Below are positions 46,233-56,500 of a DNA stretch of 64,000 nucleotides, piece after piece. The notes beneath the pieces are model-generated. The model was given only the letters and a program-made list of their open reading frames with translations, was not told the DNA's origin and did not search any database. The DNA comes from Pristionchus mayeri (taxonomy: Eukaryota > Nematoda > Chromadorea > Rhabditida > Neodiplogasteridae). Both the position numbers and the translations under genes were made by a program. How positions within the stretch are numbered: the stretch's first letter is position 1; each line of letters starts with the position of its first letter. The DNA lies in the NCBI GenBank assembly GCA_036245805.1, contig BTRK01000004.1, positions 8,990,001 through 9,054,000 on the forward strand, written 5' to 3'.

Positions 46233-47277
46233 ATGACGACGTGTTACTTCGAGTTTAATCGGCCCGTTAATGCTCCTCGATCTGCAGGAACAGATCTCGC
46301 CTCGATCACGTGCGATCTTGAAAGGTACCAATAACAAACTATTCACTTTTATTTTTTAAATAGCATAAAACCCATCCGTGAATGCCTGAAGAACCTACCT
46401 GAAGATCTTCCACTTTATGACTGCACTCCAATTGAATTGCTTTATCTTCGAGGAAATGGGGAGGATGTGAATGAATTGGTATTCTATAATTTTCGATCTG
46501 CATAGTGACACTCGCCACAGGCCGCTGCGGAGGACAACATGATCTGTAATGCCCATCTCAAATTTCTTCTTCTCAAATGGCCAAGGGCCAAAATTCAACA
46601 GAAACTTGCAATAAGGAAAGGAGATTATCTTCCCGTGTGTGCTCTTCCTCACGATAGTGTTCGTTTTGTGACGAACAGAATGCACGTTCGAAATGTGGGC
46701 CTGCAATCATAAAAAAAAATGTTTTTCACTACAGTCGGATTGCCTGAAGTGGCTATCTCAAACTGGAGAACTCGTACATGTCGGAATCGGTTCTAACGTA
46801 TTATTACCAAAAATAATTGAATCGTTATCAGCTCTGCGATTTTCACCGGGACAGAATCCAATGCGGAGACGTTGAGGCTAATGTCACCAAGATTAAGAGA
46901 CGTCCACCGATCCGATGCTCTAGGAGTGGAAAAGATGATACAGTATGCATATTGTCTTATTGAACAATAACAATTACGTTGGAGGAATACGATCCTCTTG
47001 ATTTCGATGACGTGTACGACGAACGGACCGATAGTAGTGACGACGATTTAAACGATACTGCCGGATCATTGGAGCCTTCAGATGAAGAAAAGGTGGCGGG
47101 CTTCGAAAAATTCAGAAGAACATATCAATTAACCAATTTCAGATTTCCCATCACTTCGCTGGAATCGCTGATATTCTTCGCAGTAAACACTACGCAAGTA
47201 AAGATGAATGGATTAAGCTTGAGGAGGATTCCAAAAGGCGTAACGTACTCGTGGAACAAATATTTTTCAAAATTTGA
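46233..47277 (+). CDS. Unrecognised seven-exon gene inside a foldback element
   Basis: Exons 46233-46324, 46364-46478, 46521-46694, 46735-46797, 46832-46942, 46985-47092 and 47143-47277 sum to 798 nt, a continuous frame of 265 codons plus stop. Introns are 34-50 bp, start with GT and end with AG; one acceptor (GGAG before 46,985) is weak and one intron (34 bp) is very short. Visible parts: an N-terminal MTTCYFEFNRPVNAP, a hydrophobic/basic stretch NAHLKFLLLKWPRAKIQQKL, VCALPHDSVRFVTNRMHVRN, LVHVGIGSN, a Cys/His-containing LCDFHRDRIQCGDVEANVTK, basic KIKRRPPIRC, then an acidic segment EYDPLDFDDVYDERTDSSDD and a charged C-terminus HFAGIADILRSKHYASKDEW. No transposase DDE pattern, signal peptide or TM segment seen. 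Function unknown. It may be host cargo or an element-encoded protein. Confidence 0.65.
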
Positions 47278-47955
47278 AATGTTTAAACTTATTTTGTATC
47301 TTCAGGTGTCGCTGGTTGTGACTATGTGGAGGAGGGACATAGTCACAATGGAGGAGGGACAATAGAATTATTCCATTCCGTGCTCGCGATAGAGCGCGGT
47401 GTGGGGTGAAATGAAATTACTTCAAATGATCAGAAAACGTAAAATGACCTTAACTCTAACTGTCCCCCCGCTATTTTCGGCACAGACCACTCTTTCGATA
47501 GCCCTGGAAAAACTCTACAGCATATCAAAAATTCAGCTGCTCGTTTACCTACACTATTGAAATAATTGACCTACCATGAATCGCCGTTAAAATCGATATT
47601 CAGACAAAATGAACTATATAGCTCGATAGAGCTCAAAAAATGAGTTGGGGTCACTCAGAGGTCAATTTTGCTCTGTCTTTCCTCGTAAGCGAGATACGAG
47701 CTCTCAAAGTGAGAGCTGCCGAGATCATGCCCAGTACAAGGAGCTCCAAAATGAAGTCTGGACAATGAGACTTTGGGGGGGTGTTCAGGCATGCCTAAGG
47801 ATGTTCAAATCCGGTTAGAACTCATTTCACGGATTTCCCTCCATTCCCATGGTCAGCTCGATTCTCTCGTGAGAGGCGTGATATGGTCGAAATCGAACAA
47901 CTTTGAAAAAAATTGTTCGTGGCTTCCTCCACTGACTCGTGATAACTGTGTTAAA

Positions 47956-48689
47956 GATCCCCTAAAAAGAAAATTTTTTTGAATTCGCTCCATCGACATG
48001 CACCGCAATTTCTAGCGCGCAATTTCAAATAGTGCACACTATGATACTGTAGATCCAGTGCAGGAGGGGTGGTGCACAAGGTACGTATTTTCGGGTCATG
48101 GTCGATAATTGTGTCATGGTAGGTCAAGACTAAGTACTGTACCAATCGATCATACAGTGCTCCCAGATACCGTATGCCGCTACCGTAACCCAGAATATCG
48201 CGAACTAACTTTATTTTCAAAAAGTCAATATACCGTACCACATCGATCCTACAGTACCCATACCGTAACCATGTGTACAGTACCACTTACTACCGTAATC
48301 CGCACCACTGCGGTCAATCGTAAACTGACTTTTTTCCAAAACATTTTCCATTGAGTTTATTCTTGCTCTATACCGTATCGATAGTACAGTACCAATCGAT
48401 AGTACAGTCGATAGTACAGTACCCCCAGATACCGTATACCACTACCGTAATCCCGATTATCGCAAACTAACTTCATTTTTAAAAAGCCCTAGTACCGTGC
48501 GCAATCGATTATATAGTACCCAAGTAACTACCGTAACCCAGTTCCTTGGGTCAGATCCAGTTCCTTGGGTCAAACATTTTTCTAAAAATCCTTCTACAGT
48601 ATCATAGTGTGCACTATTTGAAATTGCGCGCTAGAAATTGCGGTTCATGTCGATGGAGCGAATTTGAAAATTTTTTCTTTTAGGGGATC
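47956..48689. mobile_element. GATCCCC-ended inverted-repeat element with TACCGTA body
   Basis: GATCCCCTAAAAAGAAAATT at the left and its near-complement ending AGGGGATC at the right; arms about 100 bp (ATTTCTAGCGCGCAATTTCA and complement). The interior is filled with TACCGTA/TACAGTA words and CAGTTCCTTGGGTCA units also found in 21,661-22,384. Confidence 0.75.
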
Positions 48690-49140
48690 TTGATAACTAG
48701 AGAGATAACTCTAATTTCTTGTTAGAGTTAGATAAAGGGTCATTCGTCTCCTCATTTCCCATACTATATCACCGCTCAAACGATTTAGAGATTGCATGAA
48801 GATACTAAGGCCACTTTTGTCGAACTCAGGTGTGAAATGGGCTCACACAATGCAATGGCCAAGCATTGGGTGAAGTTGCTCACTGTGTTGACCATCGATC
48901 TTCCCTTCCCTCTGATAGTGTGAAAGAGTCCATAGGGGAGATACTGAGATAGAGCTTATCTAGTAGATTTCGAGAACTGATACAAATTTAATAATTAATT
49001 TCCCAAATTTCGAAATGTTATATCAGTGAATAAATTGGAAACCAACCTTGTCAATAATCTCAAACTCATTATCAATCGGATTTGTAGTCTGCGACAACAA
49101 TTCAGTCCTCTCCTCACACTGCGAGTGCATTATTAATTTT
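48690..49140. other. Gene-free stretch
   Basis: No supported exon. A decayed MITE-like segment (GTCTCCTCATTTCC) occurs near 48,745. Confidence 0.4.
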
Positions 49141-49250
49141 TAGAGTTCGTAATTCGGGCCTTCGTCTCTTCATTTTACACACTCTCTCACCGTTCGACCG
49201 GTCTAGAGAGTGTGTGAAATGAAGAGACTTCTTTCTCTCATGGAACTCTA
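49141..49250. mobile_element. hAT-like hairpin MITE (TAGAGTTCG type)
   Basis: TAGAGTTCG at the left, GGAACTCTA at the right, core CTCTTCATTTTACACACTCT. No obvious target duplication. Confidence 0.8.
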
Positions 49251-49581
49251 ATGGAGCGATATGTTGGGTGAAAACTAGGTTGGAAACGAGCGACTGATAT
49301 GGAAGAGACGGTATTGCAAAATAGCTGTCTTAGGGAAGGAATACACACTCACAGCCTTCTCCAGTGAAATCTTCCTGACCATTAAGGGGAGAGTCAACTA
49401 GCACGCGGCTCTCCTCCACCCTGTCGAAAGAGCCGACAAACAGAAATTCGATCTCCCAATGAGCGAAATGCAGCAAAAAGCACTCAAGTCACATAGCGGG
49501 TCGACGTTTGTTCGACTCTTGTCGAAACAAAACTTTGTTGAGGTTTTTCAAACTCCGTCGCCATCGTGTAGACGTGATTAA

Positions 49582-51885
49582 GAGACCGGATCGGTAATTC
49601 TCGATCACCCCCCGGACACGGGTCCCCCGGAATGAGAACCGGGCTTCCATACTTTGCGTATGGACACCCCTTGGTCCCTTATTGCATAAACTCCTAATGA
49701 TTTCCCGGGTTCACTTTAGACCTGTGAAATACAAGGTCTCAAAGTTGAAAAATCGAAAAATCATAATTTTTTAACGCGACAATGTAGCCTTAAAATCTCT
49801 TCTGCTTTGCACTAGGGACGGCCAATAACCAAAAATGAACCTTCCAGGTCGATTCTCAATTGAGTGTGAATTTATTTTTCTATATGAAAATTTTCCATTA
49901 TGACACATTTCTCCACCATATGCAAAAAACGCAAGCGCTCACTATGCTTAAAATGTAGCCCGATGAAAACTGTACCGAACTCCCCTTAAGTGGGCTCGAT
50001 TCATTTTCCCGCTAATGCTCTCCCTGAGCCTCGAATGTTTCGGAGAGTTGCGAAATTTTAGTTTTTTCATTACCATTACCTTCAATTAAGACTAGATGCA
50101 GCGAATTTAGTATTAAAAAAAAGATGAAAACTGTACCGAACTCCCCTTTCGCGATTTCGTCTACATGGAAATTGATGCATTTAAAAATCAGCATTATCAA
50201 TTCAACGGAGGCCCATTACTTCTAGGAAGGAAAGTACGCTCCACCTAGTGTACGAAAATTGTGAAATAGGTTTCCTTATATTTCTTCAAGCTTGATTATT
50301 TATAGCCCAAAAATGCAAAATCAATGGTTGCGAAATAAATTTTTCGTTATACCTTTGAGCAAATGAAGTTCCTTCTACCGCGAATGGTCGCTTACAAATG
50401 AAAAACGTAAAATTTACATGAAAAAAAGGAATTTGTCCAAAATTCTGAAAATTGTGTTTTGCAAACTTCGATTTTGTCAAAATTTTGTATGAGAAAATTC
50501 AGTATAGAACAGCTTGAATAATATGAACTTAGCCGTAACGTTTAACATAGTAGTGCGTAAGTAAAAATTCAAAACAAAGGCCTACCAAATAATGTCAATC
50601 ATTCATTGTCCTTTCTCCAATTTGATTAAAATCGAGCAAAATGTGAAATTGTAAATATTAATTTTGCGTTGTATTCTCACGAGTCAGGCATAAATCTATA
50701 ATATTCGGTTTCACAATAATAATAAATTCGGAAAATGATTTGAATCCGCGCAAGGAATGCACAATTTCTAATCCTATTTTTCACAGTTTGCTCGATTTTA
50801 ATCAATTTCGAGAAAGGGCAATGGAAGATTGACTTCATTTGGAAGGCACTTGTTTTGAATTTTTAATTACGTACTACTATATTAATCGTTTCAGCTAACT
50901 TCATATTATTCAAGCTTTTCTATACTGAATTTTCTCATGCAAAATTTTGACAAAATCGAAGTTTGCAAAACACAATTTTCAGAATTTTGCACAAATTCTA
51001 ATGTTTTCACGTAAATTTTACATTTTTCATTTGTATGCGGCGATTCGCGGTAGAAGGAACTTCATTTGCTCAAATATATAACGAAAAATTATTTTCAAAA
51101 CAATCGATTTTGCATTCTTTGGCTATGAATAATCAAGCTTGAAGAAATGTAAGGAAAAGCATTTCACGATTTTCGTACCTTATGTGGAGCATATTTTCCT
51201 CCTTTCAAGTAATGGGCCTCCGTTGAATTTTTGGATGCATAAATTTGCATGTAAACGAAATCGCGAATATCGATTTTTGTGATAAAACGAAATTTCTGAT
51301 TTATTAATCAAAATTAAATGTCTTAATTTGTTAAAGTCATTTTTATACTAAAATCGCTACATCTAGTCTTAATTGAAGGCAATGGAAATGAAAAAACTTA
51401 AATTTCGCAACTCTCCGAAACATTCGAGGCTCAGGGAGAGCATTAGCGGGAAAATGAATCGAGCCCACTTGCGGGGGATTTGGTACAGTTTTCAGCGGGC
51501 CACATTTTAAGCATAGTGAGCGCTTGCGTTTTTTGCATATGGTGGAGAAATGTGTCATAATGGAAAATTTTCATATAGAAAAATAATTTCACACTCAATT
51601 GAGAATCGACCTGGAAGGTTCATTTTTGGTTATTGGTCGTCCCTAGTGCAAAGCAGAAGAGATTTTAACGCTACCTTGTCCCGTTTAAAAATTATGATTT
51701 TTCGATTTTTCATATTTGAGATCTTGTATTTCACAGGTCTAAAGTGAACCCGAGAAATCATTAGGAGTTTATGCAACAAGGGACCAAGGGGTGCCCATAC
51801 ACAAAGTATGGAAGCCCGGTTCTCATTCCGGGGGACCCGTGTCCGGGGAGTGCCGGATGTGGTCGAATCTTACCGATCCGGTCTC
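49582..51885. mobile_element. 2.3-kb foldback with TTAA at both ends
   Basis: GAGACCGGATCGGTAA at the left, TTACCGATCCGGTCTC at the right, immediately outside which TTAA occurs on both sides. Arms of about 1.1 kb are nearly complementary, turning near 50,730. Contains GGGTCCCCCGGAATGAGAAC. No coding capacity beyond mirror-image frames. Confidence 0.85.
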
Positions 51886-52153
51886 TTAAATATTACTTAT
51901 GCAAACGTTCCCGTTCAGCAGCTGGGCAGCTCGAACCAATAATACACATGAGCACACAACGACGAGAATAACAGAACAGAAAAATGCACAAATATAATGA
52001 AAATTAAGATTAATTGGGAAAAAAGATGCTGGAAATATATGAGAAATGTATCATCATCATCATCAGGGTGCTAATCCATTTCGATCTCCACTTTTTCACG
52101 TTCTTCCATTTTTTTTCGATTCGTTATTTCTTTTCTTCTTCAGTGTCGTCATA

Positions 52154-52934
52154 ACACGCCTCTCACGAGAGAATCGAGCTGGGGCAGGGAATTGAGGGGA
52201 AATCAGGAAATGAGTTCTAACCGGTTTTGGGCATCCTGAGGCATGCCTGGCAGATCCCCAGAATCTCGTTATGCATACTTCATTCTGAAGGTGCCTACAC
52301 GGGTCAACTACTTGCAGCCTGAACTTTGTGAGCGTTTATCTCAATTCTGGTGAAAGATGGACAAAAAATGTCGAAGGAGTAACCCCCACTCATTTTTCGA
52401 GCTCTGTCGATCTTAATCCCTCCGAAAGGAGCGGTGAGAGAGAAAATTGACTGTTGAAAATAATGTTCAAATGATTAGAAAACGTAGAAATGGCCGTAGT
52501 CACACCCAGGTGTTCGTATTTCTGTCGACAGGTACTCATTCGAAAGCTCTTGAAGAGGTCTATGCACTGAACAAATTTTAGCTGACTCTTTTCCTACACT
52601 TTTGAGAACATTAGCCATGAATGTAGCATAGTTAAAATTGCGATTCAGGAAAAGCGGTTTGTACAGATCGATAGAGCTCGAAAAATGAGTGGGTGTTACT
52701 CCTTCGACATTTTTTGTCCATCTTTCACCAAAATTGAGATAAACGCTCACAAAGTTCAGGCTGCAGGTAGTTGACCCGGTGTAGGCACCTTCAGAATGAA
52801 GTATGCATAACGAGATTCTGGGGATCTGCCAGGCATGCCTCAGGATGCCCAAAACCGGTTAGATCTCATTTCCTGATTTCCCCTCCATTCCCAGGAATGG
52901 GGAATCTAGCTCGATTCTCTCGTGAAAGGCGTGA
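52154..52934. mobile_element. TCACGCC-family foldback, 0.8 kb
   Basis: ACACGCCTCTCACGAGAG and CTCTCGTGAAAGGCGTGA at the ends, TA on both sides; arms of about 330 bp, no insert between them. Confidence 0.8.
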
Positions 52935-53576
52935 TAAGATAATGACACTTCCCATTGCAGTGATGTGTGATCTTTACTTGATGGATGGTCACTAGATTTC
53001 CAGGTGAATAGCGTATTGTTCCGATTTGAAGGTCTTAACATTCGATAGTTGTATTGATAATTGTATTTCTCCTGCTTATTGAGATGATAATTGTAATTGG
53101 TTGCTCAGCAAGTCTTTGAAACAACTTCCTGCACAACTTTCATCCTGTTTACTCCTTTGTTAATTCTGAAATCTTCGTATAATGATGAATTAACGAATTT
53201 CCCGCGAGAGCTTTGTTTGCCACAGCTTCCCTGAATTATGTCGTATTTTCGCGAAATTTGAACATCACAAATCTGTTCATATTCAAACAATTTAGACGTT
53301 AGATGTTTCTCATTGACACGAGTTTTCGGAATCTGTTGACAAGCTGTTCATCTTTATCGAGAAATTCGAGAATTTTTCGTCAACGATCGGGGCTTTTGCG
53401 TTACTACATTCACTTGCGAGACCAGTCGTAAACGTATTTTTATTTTCGAGAAACGGTCAACACCATTCGATAACTCTCGTTTTGTGCTTTTCACTTTATT
53501 TGCAACCTCATTGAAAATATTGCTTTCCCCTTCCGGTCTATTTCGCGTCTTTCCCGATTCCTCTCATATACTTCAG
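52935..53576. other. 5' flank of the Srh/Sri-like receptor
   Basis: No first exon with an ATG could be identified here, although the receptor needs one. Confidence 0.4.
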
Positions 53577-56500
53577 ATCCTGAAGACTGGATAAACAGTA
53601 CATCAAAAGATCCGAGTTTGTTCATACCACAGGAGCTGGATGATTCAATGAGCTTTGCTCATAAAATTATCTTTGGATTCGCCGGTTTTCTGCACGTCCC
53701 AGCACTTATTTGTCTCATGTGGCAAACACCACCTCATCAGGCACAAATAAAGAGCAATCTAGTTATGGTTCAGGTGAGTCTACTTTGATACTTCTTTAAC
53801 AAGGTTATGGCGCGCGATATTTCTAAAATTATATGATACGGTATTATCAGGTTGGTGAGAAAGTAATGCTCGATTTTTAAATTTTCAATTCTGAGTTACC
53901 CCGCCTTTTGTCGTCGTCTGACTATCATATTGTTATATGAGACGAATCGCGAGAGAATCGACTACTCTGCGGCAGTGAAATAAAAAATCAACCTATCCCG
54001 CTGAAATTTTGGCACAAAGTACTTCAAATGATGCTCTTTCAAACTGCGTCGTCAGAATTTTGATAGCTGTCGTCATCTTCGAGATTCAAAAGGCCAAAGT
54101 TGGTACTGTCACTTTTCGACAGTCAAATTGCGCTCACTTAAATGATCATAAGTCCGTTTAAAAAAAAGATAGAAGGTCGTTCTTTTTTTCCAATGAAAGC
54201 TACCATCCGGGGCTATAACTTTTATGTTGACGTCATAATTCATGGATCTCACCCTGGTGAGGGGCGGACGGGTGAACCAAAAGTGACGTAACTTTGCAAA
54301 TCGGAAAAACCCCCCCAAAGTTATTACGCGCGTGTTGTAGTCCCTATATGTGCCTACCTTTTCGCCAAAAACTAGGGAAATCGTGAAGTGGAAAAAAAAG
54401 AGGCGGCACTTTAGTGAGGAGGGCCAAAAACCGGTTTCGGACAGAGAACCTTCGAAGCCTCTAGTTGGCTGCTATTGGGCTTAAAGTCATCCAAGATCAT
54501 CTAAAACAACATTTTAAATTGTTTCTTCAATAGTTATCACACTTTCATTGGTCAAAAACTACAGTATGACCTCAAAATCAACAATGGATATTTGGACTCT
54601 TTTCAACAAGTGAGATAGGTGCAGATGCACTAAATCGCTTCCAATTAGATCACAAATGGTCCTCTCAACAGCTCAAAGAAAGAGGTCACCTACAAATATG
54701 ATATTTCATCTGATGAATCCACGGAAAGGCGCAATATTGTACTTACGATCAAATTAGTCGTAGGGACCTGGCATTTGGCTGGAAATGTAGAGCATGATGA
54801 GCTACACATTTCGTCTGAAGAAAGTGTGTTTCTATCTTTTCATTGAACCGCGCTACAGAGCCTCGAACACGGCAAAAACCGGCGAGAGACGCGTGCGGGA
54901 GAGCTCTAAAGGGAGGGGAGGGAGAGAGAGAGGTCAGACGGCGAGAGCGCCAGACGGTTAGAGCGCTTGCTTTCGGGGGCAGTATAGCCCGTTTCTAGCC
55001 ATCTTCTAGGCTCTGTAGCGCGGTTCAATGAAAAGATAGAAGCTCACTTTCTTCAGACGAAATGTGTAGCTCATCATGCTCTACATTTCCAGCCAAATGC
55101 CAGGTCCCTACGACTATTTTGATCGTAAGTACAATATTGCGCCTTTCCGTGGATTCATCAGATGAAATATCATATTTGTAGGTGACCTCTTTCTTTGAGC
55201 TGTTGAGAGGACCATTTGTGATCTAATTGGAAGCGATTTAGTGCATCTGCACCTATCTCACTTGTTGAAAAGAGTCCAAATATCCATTGTTGATTTTGAG
55301 GTCATACTGTAGTTTTTGACCAATGAAAGTGTGAAAACTATTGAAGAAACAATTTAAAATGTTGTTTTAGATGATCTTGGATGACTTTGAGTCTTTGAGG
55401 CACATATAGGGACTACAACACGCGCGTAATAACTTTGGGGGGTTTTTCAGATTTGCAAAGTTACGTCACTTTTGATTCACCCGACCGCCCCTCACCAGGG
55501 TGAGATCCTTGAATTATGACGTCAACATAAAAGTTGTAGCCCCGGATGGTTGCTTTCATTGGAAAAAAGAACGACCTTCTATCTTTATTTTAAACGGACT
55601 TATGATCATTTAAGTGGGCGCAATTTGACTGTCGAAAAGTGACAGTACCAACTTTGGCCTTCTGAATCTCGAAGATGACGAAAGCTATCAAAATTCTGAC
55701 GACGCAGTTTGAAAGAGCATCATTTGAAGTACTTTGTGCCAAAATTTCAGCGGGATAGGTTGATTTTTTATTTCACTGCCGCTCAACCCCCTAAAATGGT
55801 CGATTCTCTCGCGATTCGTCTCATATGTAGTCGTTGAGTGCTTGGATACACTTTCCATCGCACATTGGTTCAAACCTATCCAGTTACTATTGAGACCACA
55901 TGATGAAGACAGAAGTACATGAACATAGAGTTGGACCGATTACGTTTTGGCCCAGCATTCCATGAAGAGCAATGAGGAGCAACTATTGTGCCACAGCCGA
56001 AAAGTACGCCATACGTAGATCACAATGCGACATTTGAATCTGGTCCGCTGCGAAAGGCCTGTCAGAAAACAGTCCCATTTATGAACTTGACCCTCACTGA
56101 ACATCAACAGAAATACTCGTCTTTACAGTGTATCCGTAACAATATATGTATCCATCTCAAATGTACTAAAACGAAAAGCACTCTCGATTATTAATTTAAA
56201 TTTGTATTTATGTGAGTATACAATGCACCCTCCAAAATATGTGGCATTCATCACCCTGGCAATGGAATTTGAACATCGGAATTCGAATATTGCGAAAATC
56301 CCTGCCTCCAGCATTGATGAAAAGTCCTCACTTTAGTGGTTAACTGTTGATGCTACTCCTTACCTATCACTACTCGTCTAGACTTAGTCAGGGGATAGTT
56401 CCTTCTTGAGGAAATTCAATCATTCACCGGACACCAAAAATAAAAATTTTGGCCATTTTGACCTTTAGTCAACACTACTGAAAATGTATGTTTTCTAAAA

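Larger units (their letters stand above)
45487..47881. mobile_element. Long-TIR element enclosing a seven-exon gene
   Basis: Ends TCACGCCTCTCACGAGAG and CTCTCGTGAGAGGCGTGA next to TA on both sides; complementary arms of about 520-540 bp (45,487-46,030 and 47,340-47,881), the inner edge marked by TGTCCCTCCTCCATTG and its complement. Same family as 22,493-23,698 and 52,154-52,934, but only this copy has unique sequence between the arms. It splits a relict of another foldback, leaving a clean empty-site reading. Confidence 0.85.

Noticed and set aside
46395..46706. Minus-strand 103-residue frame inside the gene-bearing element
   Set aside because: Overlaps plus-strand exons that are part of a longer consistent frame; taken as a shadow.
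47101..47142. Reading straight through 47,093-47,142 in the enclosed gene
   Set aside because: The frame stays open, but the spliced alternative gives a protein-like last exon (HFAGIADILRSKHY) and a standard TTTCAG acceptor; I preferred the intron. Retention remains possible.
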